64,000 nucleotides of DNA from Pontixanthobacter luteolus (GTDB taxonomy: Bacteria > Pseudomonadota > Alphaproteobacteria > Sphingomonadales > Sphingomonadaceae): the NCBI RefSeq assembly GCF_009828095.1, contig NZ_WTYP01000001.1, forward strand, positions 372,001 to 436,000. Direction: 5' to 3'. The notes under the pieces were generated by a model. It had not been told where the DNA came from. It was given only the letters and a program-made list of their open reading frames with translations, and did not search any database. Shown one piece after another: positions 47,001-55,364 of the stretch (positions within the stretch are counted from its first letter, which is position 1; every line of letters starts with the position of its first letter). The position numbers and the translations under genes are program-made.

Positions 47001-50000
47001 TCAACCTCGACAATGCCGACATTCAGCAGTTCCTGACCATCGATGCGACGGCAGGCGACATCACCGGTACCGGTGCCATCAGCGGCGGGGCGATCGTCAA
47101 TATCGACGCAACCGGCGGCATTGCATTCGGCAGCCTGACCGGCACCGGCTCGATTGATGTCAATGCGGGCGGCGATATCGTTGGCGGTGATGTAAGCGGC
47201 GGCGCGCTGACTACATTCGACACGCCGGGCAGCATTACATTGGGTGATGCGTCGGCCAGCGGATTTGGCTTGCAAGTGCGCGCAGGTACGAATGTCGATG
47301 TCGGCAATGTTTCGACGACTGGCGGGGTGGCCAGCCTGAACCTCCAGGCAGGCGGAACGGTTGATTTCGTTTCGGCCAATTCCGCGTCCCTGCTCGATAT
47401 CACCGGCACCGCGATCAATGGCGGCGATGTCCTGGGCGATGATCAGGTCGACGTAATCGGCGACAGCGTAAATGTCGGCACTGTCCGCTCGCTGAGCGGT
47501 TTCGTTTTCGTGCGCGGTCTCGCGGGTGACGTGATCGTGGGCGATGTGACGTCCGACAGCTTCGGCGTCACTATCAGTGCGACAGGTTCTGCGACAACCG
47601 GTGCACTTATAGGCAGCGGCACAGGGGTCACCACCGGCGGCGATGCGAATATCGCGTCGGCATTCTCACGGTCCAGCCTTACCTGGAATATCGGCGGAGA
47701 TCTGACAGCTGGCGACATAACCGCCTTGGCGAGCAGCCCCGGCATGGGCGTGACCGTGGGCGGCGATGCGATTGTGGGCGATGTCAGTTCCAACGGGCTT
47801 CTGAACTGGGATGTCGGCGGAGCGCTGACGGGCGGTAATTTCTTCGGCAACAGCCTGACCACGCTGGATGCCGCCTCGGTCGATCTGGCTTCGGTCGATA
47901 CGAACAACTCGGGCACGGTCACAACGACATCCGGCGATGCGTTGATTGGCAGCATCTCGTCACGCTTGAGCTTCAATGTCTTCTCCGCTGGATTGGCGGA
48001 TATCGACCTGGTCCAGCCCACACTGGATTCGCTGATCCGCGGTACTTCGGTAACGGTTGGCGATGTTGCGACAGGGCGCAATCTGCGGCTCGATGCAACC
48101 GCAGGTTCGGCGACCATTTCCGGCAGCGTTTCGACCGGCGGATTGCTGGATATCGATGCAACCGATTCCATTTTTATCAATTCAGCAACCCCGATCACGG
48201 CGGGCGGTATCATCGACCTCGATGCCGGGGTTGATATCAATTTCCAGTCGCTCACCTCGACCGGCACATTCAATGCCAATGCTGGGGGTGACATCACATT
48301 TAGCGCTGCCAATTCTTCCGCAGGAATGAATTTCGTCGCTGGGGGGAGTATTCTGGGCGGTGCCATTGATACCGGCGGTGCTGCTGACACGACATTTACC
48401 GCAGGCGCTGCGGTCGTGCTGGATGATATCGTCACGCGCATTCTTACCGTTTCGGCGGGTACGGACCTGACGGTTGGTAATGTGGATGCGATCGGCAGGG
48501 ATATTCGCGGCATTGCGATCGACCTTGATGCAAATGGCACCGCGAGTTTCGGTGCGCTGACATCCGGCCGCGGCATCAGTATCAACGCCGTGTCGATAGC
48601 TGGCGGTGATATCGTCTCAGACAATGGCGTGACAATTTCTGCGAGCGACATTGCGGTGGGCTCGGTCGCTGTGATCGAGAATGGCGGTATCCTGCTCGAT
48701 GCGTTGATGGGCGATCTCGTCTCCGGCGATCTAACCAGCACAACCTTCGGCATTGTGGCCAGATCGACGGGGTCGGTGACAACCGGCAACCTTCTGGTCA
48801 ACGGCACCGCAAACGCTTCCGACATAACTGTGTCCGCGGGGACGGATGCGAACATTGGCGATGCCACTGCCGGTAACGGCCTCAGCATTACCGCTGGCGG
48901 CAATCTTGTGGCTGGCAATCTGTTTTCGAACCTTGTCAGCCCGGGCACGCCGATCAGCGTCGGCGGGGATGCCGCAATTGCTTCCTTCGATGCCTCTGCC
49001 GGCTCCGGGGCGATTTCTGTCGGCGGCGCGCTCACCGGCGGCTCCTTCAGTGCCAATGGCGTTCTGACGATCAATGCAAGCTCGGTCGATATCGCTTCGG
49101 CGGTATCGGATACTCAGTCCGTTACCATTGATGCTGCATCGGGTGATGCTCTGGTCGGAAATACAGATTCTGCCTTCAGCACTGCAGTTACTGCGGCAGG
49201 GCTGGCGCAGGTCGGCAATGCCGTAACGGGCACTGGCTTTACGATCCGCGGGGCGAGTGCGTCTCTCGACTCCGGGTCAATCACCGGCGATCTGGTATGG
49301 GAAGCAACCGCAGGCAATATCGATGGCAGCGGGGCGATTTCGGTTGGCGGCGCGATAGATCTGGATGCAACCGGAAACATCGGTTTCGGCTCGCTCAATG
49401 CACAAGGTGGAGCGTTCACTGTCGATGCTGGCGGCGACATCGCATTCGGCGGCGCAAGCAGCAACGCCTCCATCATTTTCAACGCAGGCGGTGCCGTAAA
49501 TGGCGGTGATTTGACGGCGACCAATGCGGTAACCGTGGGCGCCAATTCGATTGCGCTCGGCGATGTTGCCGCAGGGAATATCGCGCTTACCAGTGCGACG
49601 GACCTGCTGTTTAATCTTCTTTCATCGCCCAATGCGATTTCGCTCAGCGCTTCGAACGGCCTGATCGGTGCGAACAACGGTGCCGGGGACATTGAAAGCG
49701 GCGGCGATGTGACACTGCTGAGCCAGTCGATTGATGTCGGCGATGTAACTTCTGGCGGGGCGGTGGATGCAACTGCAACAGCCGGTGATGCTGGTTTCGG
49801 TGTCGTCGATGCGGCGACATCAATTACCATCGCCGCTGCTGGGACCCCCATGGTTGGCGGCATCATCACAGGCGGAAATGCGAGCATAACGGGCGATTCT
49901 GTTACGCTTGGTGCTAGTGATATCGGCGGCAGCCTGCTGCTTGACGCTCAGGCCGGTGATATTCTGTTGCAGCTGGACGGTGCGGAGCAAATACGGGTCG

Positions 50001-53000
50001 GTGGTGCCACGACGCTCAATGCCACGCAGGATATTACGGTCGTCCACACCAACAACGCGGCTGGAACAATTTCGCTGGATAGCGGCTTTGGCCTCATTGG
50101 CAGCGCGCAAGGCAATATCGACGCGCAGCAGGGTTCGATCCTTTCGGCGATCGAGATCATCCTGCTTTCAGGCGGTTCTTTGATTGCGGACGATTTACGC
50201 GCAGCGGCGGCGATTTCCATCCAGTCGGGCGGCAGCGTGTTGCTAAACAATGCACTCGCCGCCGGACCGCAGGGGATTTCAAACCTTCGCGGCATTTCGA
50301 TCGACGCTGGCCTGAACCCGTTCGGCAGTTCGGCATACGATAATCTTGCCAATGTCAGGATTACTGGCGCCGTCGATTCCTATGCCAGTGTTTCGATCCG
50401 GTCAGGGGGCAGCACCATCTTCGAGGCCGGATCGTCTACGGCCGCGAACGACCGCATTTTCGTACAGACCGGAGATGACATAATCGTCGGGACAGGTGCC
50501 GCGCTTACGAGTGCGCGCAGCCCCCTTAATGCGCCCGATCCCGCCGATCCATTCAACGGGGTGGGGGCGATTGATCTGGATGCAGGAGGTCTGACCAATC
50601 TTCTCAGCATTCCGGCAACACCGTTGGCGTCGATCGTGATCGACGGCACTCTGAACGCAAACGGTGCGGCGATCATTGCGACCGGGAATGCGATTGACGG
50701 GCTGGACGGCGATTTCATCGCCAGTTCGATTGCGCTGGATATCAACGACGCGCCAGCGGACGGGGTGACGCAAAGTGATGATGCCGGGCTGCTTTCAGCC
50801 AACTGCCTTCAGGGCAATATCTGCATCGGAAACATCGAAGCCGACAACGTCATAGAGATCGGCCAGCAGAGCAATAACGACGTAATCCAGTTGATTATCG
50901 AGCAAGGCAGCGTCGATGCCAACGACATCCTGATCACGACCCGGAACGACATCGTTATGGGCACGAACGGCATTGCAACCCAGCTGAGCGCCGCCAACCT
51001 GTTCAGTGCGACCAGCATTTCCGGCAATGTGAATTTGTTCGATGCCGATATTTCCAGCACGCAGATCATCATTGATGCAGCCGGTAGCCTGCTGGGCAAT
51101 GCCGCGCTCACCAGTTCCGGCGATATCGGAATTACCGTAGGCCTGGACGTTAACGCTGCCTCGCTTGTCGCTGGCGGCGAGATTACCTCTGCTGCCGATG
51201 TCGGCGAGGTGCTGGAAGGCTTCTTCGCTGTCCCGGGCAGTATCCGCGTGGGCACGATTTCGGTCGGCAGTGGAAATCTCGACTTTTCTGCAGGCGGCGA
51301 CATTGTAGTGGGAACAGTTACCGTTCCGGGCTCGGATATCCTGTTTGCAGCTGGCGGCCTGGCGCAATTGGACGCCGCCAATTCCGCGATCAATATCTCG
51401 CTTGATGGCGGCTCGGTCATATTCGGTGATGTCAGCGCTGCTGGAAATATCAGTGTGGTTTCGGCCTCATCTATCGACTTTGGCGCGCTTGTCGCTGGCG
51501 GGGCGATCGATCTGGCCGCTGACGGGGCAATCGCCGGAACAGGCATCAATGCCGTGGGCGATGTTACAATGATCGGATCGTCAGCCGTGATTGCCGAGAT
51601 ACTCAGCGGCGGAACGATTTCCATCGGTGCCTCTGCCGGGGATATTGATGTCGCCAATATGATTGCCGACGGCTCTATCTTCCTGGATGCAGACGGAAAC
51701 ATCTTCGCTGACCATGCGGAAGCCGGCGCAGATTTCATCGCGACTGGCGGCGGGGACATTACCACCGGCCTCAATTCGATAATCACCGGCGGCGATATCA
51801 TCATCAATGTCGACAATATCGTCGATCTGGGCAATTCGAGCGCCGGCGGCCTGATCGATGTGGCTGGCAGTCAGATCGACTACGTATCTCTGACAGCCGG
51901 CGGCACGATCGACCTGCTCGCCCGGATTACAGGCAACACCGTGCGCGGTGATGGCAATATCACCGGGGTCACGACCAGTGCAGGCGGCGGGGCAAGCAGC
52001 ATGACTGCCGAAACCGGCTCGATTGCCTTGACCGGATCGGCGATTGTCGGCGGCAGCCTGTCGCTTGATGCAGCTGGCTCGATCAGCCTCACGTCTGGCG
52101 ACATTCAGGGTGGGGCGCTTTCTGCCGCTGCCGGTCAGAGCATCGCGTTCGATCAGGTGTCGGTCGCAGGTAACGCCGATTTCCTTGCAGGCACTTCGAT
52201 CGATTTCACATCCATCGACGCTGGCGGCGACGTCAGCATGATTGCCAGTTCCGGCGGCGTGACGGGGAGCAGTATTTCAGCAGCCGGATCGGTCACAATT
52301 TCAGCCGATCAGGCGATCATCCTCAACACGCTTTCCGCCGCATCGGCTGCGTTGCAATCGGTGAACGGGGCAATCTCTGTCGATACCGACATAATCCTCG
52401 ATGATTTGCTGGTTGCCCAAGGTAGCGAGGTATTCCTTCGATCCGCCCATGATCTGGCAGTGCAGGCTGACGCCAATACCGGCACTGTCGACATTGAAAC
52501 CACGGGCGATCTTGATGTTCGCGGTTCGACCGCACCCGGAAACATCTCTCTGGTCAGCACGGGCGGTTCGGTCACGGTGTCGCAGCAGGTCAATTCAAGC
52601 GGCGGTGACATTGTCATCTCGGCAGTACCGGATGTGACTGTGCTGGCGGACGTTATTGCTGCCGGTAACCTGCAAATCGATGCAAGCGGGCTGGTCGACA
52701 TTCAGGCAGTTGCCAGCGGAATTCTGGTCGATATCATTTCTGCCGATATCGCTGTCGGCAGCGACGCAGCGATTGGCCAGAGTGACCGCACGACAGGCAT
52801 TACTTTCACCGCCATTACGGATGAAGCCGTTCTGGGCGGAGCAGGCGGTGTGACCGGCGTGTACGAACTGGACAATGATGAATTCAGCCGCGTGTTCAGC
52901 GGCGGGATCGTCACCCTCAACGCGGTCGGTTCCAGCACGGGCGGTTCGTTCGTGACCATCGATGATCTTGATGTTGTCGCAGGCGTCGGCAGCGATCTGA

Positions 53001-53851
53001 GCGGCTCCAATATCGGCCAGGATGGCGGCCTTGTGGTTATCGCCGGTGATATCGCAGTGGAAGGCTCCCTCTCGGTTACAGATGCGACGTCTGCAACCTT
53101 CGTGGAACTCGATGCCCTCAACCTGATTACGGTGGATTACGAGGCCGGTAATATCGGCATCACCGATACGGACGGATTGTTCGGCGGCACAGTCTCGCTG
53201 ATCGCCACATCGGTCGAAGCCATCAGCGATAGCGCGCGTTCGGATATCTCCGGCCTCTCATTGCCGGAAGTCGACGAACGGCTTGGCCAGAATGACGGTT
53301 TGGTGCGGCCCGATGGGTTCTTCCAGGCAGGTACAATCCTGTTCGAAGTGGGCGAAAGCTTGCTGATCCAGAACACCGGTGCCGGAACTGCGTTTGATGA
53401 CAGGCGTGGTTTCGTTGCGGACAGCGTTATCGTGGTGGGGAACAGTAGCACCGATCCGGTCGATATCGTGATCAATGGCATCGTCGCAGGCGAAACCGGT
53501 GTCGAAGCCCTGGCGTTGGTTGATTTGACCGATGTCGACCCCGCTGCGCAATCCACGATCAACGGCTGCCTGATCGCCGATCCTTCGACCTGCGTAAACA
53601 TCATCGTCGATCCCGAATTTGATGATCCGAACGACAGCCCGATCCGCGAACTGATCGAAGACCAGATCGAACCCGACAGCCCAGCGGGCGACACCATCGT
53701 GTCGATGGTAGTGGAATTCAGGACGGATCCTGAACGTTCGCCTGATCCGCTGCTGGATGAGCCGGTAACCGGTGCGGGCAACGAGGATTTCTGGTTCATC
53801 GAGGCGGAAGAGTGCGAGCAAGGCGATGCGGAGCAGTGCGCGGCTGAATAG
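41048..53851 (+). CDS. Giant TpsA-like exoprotein (filamentous-haemagglutinin type adhesin)
   Basis: A 4267-residue protein, the largest in the window. The long basic signal peptide (cleavage near residue 50, 'SPAAAQ') resembles extended TPS signals. After a Pro-rich spacer (~55-165), residues ~165-320 look like the TPS secretion domain ('VLNRVF', 'NVWFYSAGGIIVGSTGAFDVGSLVLTT'). A glycine-rich belt spans ~755-1685 and beta-helix type repeats ~1735-4020. The end is acidic with two Cys-x7-Cys motifs. The ATG has GGAG eight bases upstream. It is probably a surface fibre or adhesin exported by the adjacent TpsB; the ligand is unknown. Confidence 0.9.
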   Translation: MTVQRVKTPLSGTSGQRNRAIRQRFMKSGSAIATSIAIALAGVLASPAAAQTAGGVPSMPNPRSVMIERPVETPGPMRPGSPIMSGPQVPRISIQSNAAPVRLITPDDIRISGRATLDPPFVPATAPAVRAAVQSHTQPVMVEDIRITTPVVLPPATPAVPPSDVGSAGTGVAGINVSAYARFSDAEIGFRPGNAADIVDVRAAEAIINWTTFGNGSPGGEVSFLGEGAKLGFTSELSQYTVLNRVFTPGFDSAIRIDGSVSSSVAGGAAGGNVWFYSAGGIIVGSTGAFDVGSLVLTTSQLDTISGNGGGMRFSGVETPGSAIVIEAGADIAATGSLAIVAPRIEQHGTVDAGGSVAYVAAEQAQLTIDNGLFDIAVLVGSEDANGIVHTGTTTGPSANASGAPRGITMAGISKNSAMTMLVGGSVGYQAASAASVDANGRIVLSAGDSDSINVIDADLSGNVSATAGQSIRFGASSGQSASANGDVLLKAGVEGKSGGTIDVFSNGDLNVGGNLSLDTSVSGNGPIARGTVDISVTGAGSTLAVGGDLTVDASTSGAVGAASGEEVQISASGTGLSGGLLVGGNIAIGTSAAAGSETGVTGAGGVTVSIQDAALRFSTMVVDSKASANGSALGQTGAGRDYQGGSFTLHQSGDAEIAGDALIIDASAAGVDGKGGMGAGGKLELNIGGGDLTLSAIDLINAGIGGNGLRQLDESAAPADYLGFTGSDAFYSASGRGDLITPVEIAHATGLPSAGDGGDGIGGDMTFNLTAGSATVLNFTVNANGIGSEGAAGTSGSTNGGAGGNGIGGTATFNAIGGTLNVTDTLTVTATGNTLEIRGNGGSGSGTDGGAGGLGIGGTAIFNLDGDAVVTADIITVDATAYGGNGGSSDVFFFTLTAGFDPANDAGSGGDAIGGTATFNDIAGTLSFNNLFVAAEAFGGNGGNAQTGDGVSSIGGAGGDAVAGDASINLNRALDNLQNYVAIARSLGGTGGNGDIAGVGGDAFGGNASINVNDVSVRVNSFFIDTLAVGGTGGSSILFQGTGAAGGSGTAGTSSINISGAAGDFSTFGVNTMSASGFGGTGGVGGPNTLDFGTGGIGGVGGDGIGGTVSIQVTDGASANLVFDDEIAANARAGNGGAGGDASFTVGGVGGDAGNATGGQILIDVLGGSTLDLSSASGTLALGTIASGGSGGDGGLAGSAGRAAPGLNGNATGGLIQLNTAGTGSVFNIGGSLIAEARALASLDSRADSVAGSAFGGDVIVQVGSGASFAGTSLVADVTGRGGAGENSNGDAEGGLVTVSVTGGSLSLSDLVIDAGADGGASVGDTGGNGSDGGAATGGLVNVSADAASTFILGNLDISANGFGGSGADNPFGGIGGQGGAGIGGAVSINLANDPSVGSVFIDAEGQGGAGGAGGFGANGGTGGTGRGGTIDFSAAGSGAMLPSLISLNLNAAAFGGTGGRGGNGDTSSVGGTGGTGGLAFGGAARFAVSGAGASFEFDPFIVLIGADATGGAGGSGGDNFLGFTAGNGGIGGGATGGEVAIIAGSGSSVSLIQPSTDPFGLRANGTGGAGGTGGNLDLTNGGTQGSGGDGGIGTGGSPVLRSVGGTISAGDVELTALGIGGNGGFGGDDGNATLGPQGLGGGGVGGTPTIETFDGSPGIITLGNVLLDATAIGGAGLLTGATAGGQITITDGSADPAGLITMGSLTAIATGTAAAPGTPSLTIESSSGPITVLGDLDADVAGDIIFNFDGDGQMLVGGSTTLSAGGDILLTHTNNPLTVTSIDSAGAFIASAGGNFDFQSGSIINGSGLVSITAQSITFSDVLAGTNIILNATNGDITGLADMVATGFIDLDATQAISVLDADAATGFTADAGGDVAFGTVINSDGNLTVNAGGSISGVSAINDAPVGSAFFDRTVLTAGTDITLSGTAQSVDDGVFINAGGNISVAVIDAADSIQVIAGGTLSVGTAANTNAFDGIFRGTSINLDNADIQQFLTIDATAGDITGTGAISGGAIVNIDATGGIAFGSLTGTGSIDVNAGGDIVGGDVSGGALTTFDTPGSITLGDASASGFGLQVRAGTNVDVGNVSTTGGVASLNLQAGGTVDFVSANSASLLDITGTAINGGDVLGDDQVDVIGDSVNVGTVRSLSGFVFVRGLAGDVIVGDVTSDSFGVTISATGSATTGALIGSGTGVTTGGDANIASAFSRSSLTWNIGGDLTAGDITALASSPGMGVTVGGDAIVGDVSSNGLLNWDVGGALTGGNFFGNSLTTLDAASVDLASVDTNNSGTVTTTSGDALIGSISSRLSFNVFSAGLADIDLVQPTLDSLIRGTSVTVGDVATGRNLRLDATAGSATISGSVSTGGLLDIDATDSIFINSATPITAGGIIDLDAGVDINFQSLTSTGTFNANAGGDITFSAANSSAGMNFVAGGSILGGAIDTGGAADTTFTAGAAVVLDDIVTRILTVSAGTDLTVGNVDAIGRDIRGIAIDLDANGTASFGALTSGRGISINAVSIAGGDIVSDNGVTISASDIAVGSVAVIENGGILLDALMGDLVSGDLTSTTFGIVARSTGSVTTGNLLVNGTANASDITVSAGTDANIGDATAGNGLSITAGGNLVAGNLFSNLVSPGTPISVGGDAAIASFDASAGSGAISVGGALTGGSFSANGVLTINASSVDIASAVSDTQSVTIDAASGDALVGNTDSAFSTAVTAAGLAQVGNAVTGTGFTIRGASASLDSGSITGDLVWEATAGNIDGSGAISVGGAIDLDATGNIGFGSLNAQGGAFTVDAGGDIAFGGASSNASIIFNAGGAVNGGDLTATNAVTVGANSIALGDVAAGNIALTSATDLLFNLLSSPNAISLSASNGLIGANNGAGDIESGGDVTLLSQSIDVGDVTSGGAVDATATAGDAGFGVVDAATSITIAAAGTPMVGGIITGGNASITGDSVTLGASDIGGSLLLDAQAGDILLQLDGAEQIRVGGATTLNATQDITVVHTNNAAGTISLDSGFGLIGSAQGNIDAQQGSILSAIEIILLSGGSLIADDLRAAAAISIQSGGSVLLNNALAAGPQGISNLRGISIDAGLNPFGSSAYDNLANVRITGAVDSYASVSIRSGGSTIFEAGSSTAANDRIFVQTGDDIIVGTGAALTSARSPLNAPDPADPFNGVGAIDLDAGGLTNLLSIPATPLASIVIDGTLNANGAAIIATGNAIDGLDGDFIASSIALDINDAPADGVTQSDDAGLLSANCLQGNICIGNIEADNVIEIGQQSNNDVIQLIIEQGSVDANDILITTRNDIVMGTNGIATQLSAANLFSATSISGNVNLFDADISSTQIIIDAAGSLLGNAALTSSGDIGITVGLDVNAASLVAGGEITSAADVGEVLEGFFAVPGSIRVGTISVGSGNLDFSAGGDIVVGTVTVPGSDILFAAGGLAQLDAANSAINISLDGGSVIFGDVSAAGNISVVSASSIDFGALVAGGAIDLAADGAIAGTGINAVGDVTMIGSSAVIAEILSGGTISIGASAGDIDVANMIADGSIFLDADGNIFADHAEAGADFIATGGGDITTGLNSIITGGDIIINVDNIVDLGNSSAGGLIDVAGSQIDYVSLTAGGTIDLLARITGNTVRGDGNITGVTTSAGGGASSMTAETGSIALTGSAIVGGSLSLDAAGSISLTSGDIQGGALSAAAGQSIAFDQVSVAGNADFLAGTSIDFTSIDAGGDVSMIASSGGVTGSSISAAGSVTISADQAIILNTLSAASAALQSVNGAISVDTDIILDDLLVAQGSEVFLRSAHDLAVQADANTGTVDIETTGDLDVRGSTAPGNISLVSTGGSVTVSQQVNSSGGDIVISAVPDVTVLADVIAAGNLQIDASGLVDIQAVASGILVDIISADIAVGSDAAIGQSDRTTGITFTAITDEAVLGGAGGVTGVYELDNDEFSRVFSGGIVTLNAVGSSTGGSFVTIDDLDVVAGVGSDLSGSNIGQDGGLVVIAGDIAVEGSLSVTDATSATFVELDALNLITVDYEAGNIGITDTDGLFGGTVSLIATSVEAISDSARSDISGLSLPEVDERLGQNDGLVRPDGFFQAGTILFEVGESLLIQNTGAGTAFDDRRGFVADSVIVVGNSSTDPVDIVINGIVAGETGVEALALVDLTDVDPAAQSTINGCLIADPSTCVNIIVDPEFDDPNDSPIRELIEDQIEPDSPAGDTIVSMVVEFRTDPERSPDPLLDEPVTGAGNEDFWFIEAEECEQGDAEQCAAE
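43309..46110 (+). repeat. Glycine-rich repeat belt in the TpsA protein
   Basis: About 930 codons dominated by GG-x-GG runs. A recurring core of the form GG-[DN]-[GA]-[IV]-GG-[TD]-A-[TS]-[FI]-N appears about every 60-90 residues (for example 'GGNGIGGTATFN', 'GGLGIGGTAIFN', 'GGDAIGGTATFN', 'GGDAFGGNASIN'). This should form a regular beta-roll or beta-helix stalk distinct from the later repeats. Confidence 0.8.
46990..50180 (+). repeat. Degenerate ~350-400-residue tandem repeats in the TpsA protein
   Basis: Three related segments start near 46991, 48041 and 49251, each opening with '[FI]RG-[TA]-S' then 'LDATAG'-like, 'DIDATG'-like and 'FGSL'-like blocks. Copies 2 and 3 are each preceded by the series 'GGALTGG', 'A-S-SVD-A-S', 'SGDALIG'. 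A shorter element also recurs near 46278 and 49955 ('VGGSTTL' / 'VGGATTL' then 'HTNN'). These are internal duplications that have diverged. Confidence 0.7.
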
Positions 53852-53909
53852 AATGGCGGGACAAGTGGTGGCTTGACCCGGTCGGCCCGCCGTGTGCATG
53901 GCACCGGCC

Positions 53910-55349
53910 ATGAAAGACGCCCCGCTGAAACTGTTCAACAGCCTGACCCGCAGCCTCGAAACATTCGAACCCGTCCATCCGGGCGAGGCGCGTGTTTATA
54001 GCTGCGGACCCACGGTCTACAATTACCAGCACATCGGCAATATGCGCGCCTATGTGTTCGCAGATACGCTGGGCCGGACGCTGCAATGGAAGGGGTACAG
54101 GCTCACCCACGTCATCAACATCACCGATGTCGGTCACCTCACCTCTGACGCGGACGAGGGCGAGGACAAGATGGAACGGATGGCGGCCCGCGAAGGCAAG
54201 TCAGCCTGGGATATCGCAGCATTCTACCAGGAAGATTTCGAGCGTGACCTTGCCCGCCTGAACGTCCAGCCAAAGCAGCACCCGCGCGCGACAGAGTTCG
54301 TCGAGGCGATGATTGCCTGGGGCAAGCGGATCGCAGACAAACACTGTTACGAGCTCGATAGCGGGCTGTATTTCGACGTCTCGACGGTCGATGATTACGG
54401 GCGGTTGGCACGCGCAGTGACCGAAGACGGGGAAGGCCGCATCGACACGGTCGAAGGCAAGCGCAACGCCGCCGACTTCGCGATCTGGCGCAAGACCCCG
54501 GAAGGGGAAACGCGGCAGATGGAATGGGACAGCCCATGGGGCCGCGGCGCGCCCGGCTGGCATCTCGAATGTTCGGTCATGGGCGAAAACCTGCTCGGAT
54601 TTCCGTTCGACATCCACACCGGCGGGATCGACCACCGCGAGATTCACCACCCCAATGAAATCGCGCAAAATCAGGCATATTGCTGCACCAACGGCCTCGA
54701 TAACGCCGAAAACAGCGGCGCACGCATCTGGATGCACAACAATTTCCTGGTCGAACGATCGGGCAAGATGTCTAAGTCCTCAGGCGAATTCCTGCGTCTG
54801 CAATTGCTGATCGACAAGGGGTATCACCCGCTCGCTTACCGCATGATGTGCCTGCAGGCGCATTACCGCAGCGAACTGGAATTTTCATGGGAAGGGCTGG
54901 GCGCCGCGCTCACCCGCCTGAAGCGGATGCTGATAGGCATCGAGCGGCTAAATGCCAGGATTGAGGCGGAACCCGCTGGCCAAGCCGACATGAGTGTCCA
55001 CCAAATTGACGAGGCCATCTCAGATGATTTGAACACTGCACGTGTTTTAGTAATCGCTGAATCAATCGCTGCCTCAAAAGGCTATGCATCAGACCGACTC
55101 ACTGCTCTTCGTGAATGCGATGAAATTTTGGGCCTCAATCTATTCGGTCTAAATCGTGCAGACCTTCGTATTCGGCCCAAAAATGCTTTGCTAAGCGAAG
55201 CCGAAATCGAAGCGGCAATCGAGCGGCGCAAGACCGCCCGGGCGGACAAGGATTTCGCCACATCCGACGCCATCCGCGATGAAATGGCGGCCAAGGGCGT
55301 GGAGCTGATGGACGGCGATCCGATTGGCTGGGAATGGAAGCTGGGTTGA
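53910..55349 (+). CDS. cysS: Cysteinyl-tRNA synthetase
   Basis: A 479-residue class I synthetase. The HIGH-type motif is 'YNYQHIGNMRAY' after the zinc-ligand Cys of 'SCGPTVY'; further ligands are in 'HLECSVMG' and 'HHPNEIAQ', and KMSKS reads 'KMSKSSGEF'. I chose ATG 53910 ('MKDAPLKLFNSLTRS') because it matches the family's usual N-terminus; ATG 53898 is possible. The stretch 55021-55200, in the DALR/anticodon-side region, has only 45% GC by direct count against ~60% on both sides, suggesting local gene conversion. Length and frame are intact. Confidence 0.95.
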   Translation: MKDAPLKLFNSLTRSLETFEPVHPGEARVYSCGPTVYNYQHIGNMRAYVFADTLGRTLQWKGYRLTHVINITDVGHLTSDADEGEDKMERMAAREGKSAWDIAAFYQEDFERDLARLNVQPKQHPRATEFVEAMIAWGKRIADKHCYELDSGLYFDVSTVDDYGRLARAVTEDGEGRIDTVEGKRNAADFAIWRKTPEGETRQMEWDSPWGRGAPGWHLECSVMGENLLGFPFDIHTGGIDHREIHHPNEIAQNQAYCCTNGLDNAENSGARIWMHNNFLVERSGKMSKSSGEFLRLQLLIDKGYHPLAYRMMCLQAHYRSELEFSWEGLGAALTRLKRMLIGIERLNARIEAEPAGQADMSVHQIDEAISDDLNTARVLVIAESIAASKGYASDRLTALRECDEILGLNLFGLNRADLRIRPKNALLSEAEIEAAIERRKTARADKDFATSDAIRDEMAAKGVELMDGDPIGWEWKLG

Positions 55350-55364
55350 AGCCGTTCGGTCAAA

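Noticed and set aside
43309-50180. Possible CRISPR array or non-coding satellite in the repetitive region
   Set aside because: Repeats are degenerate, in frame and encode a continuous protein; there are no identical short repeats with unique spacers.
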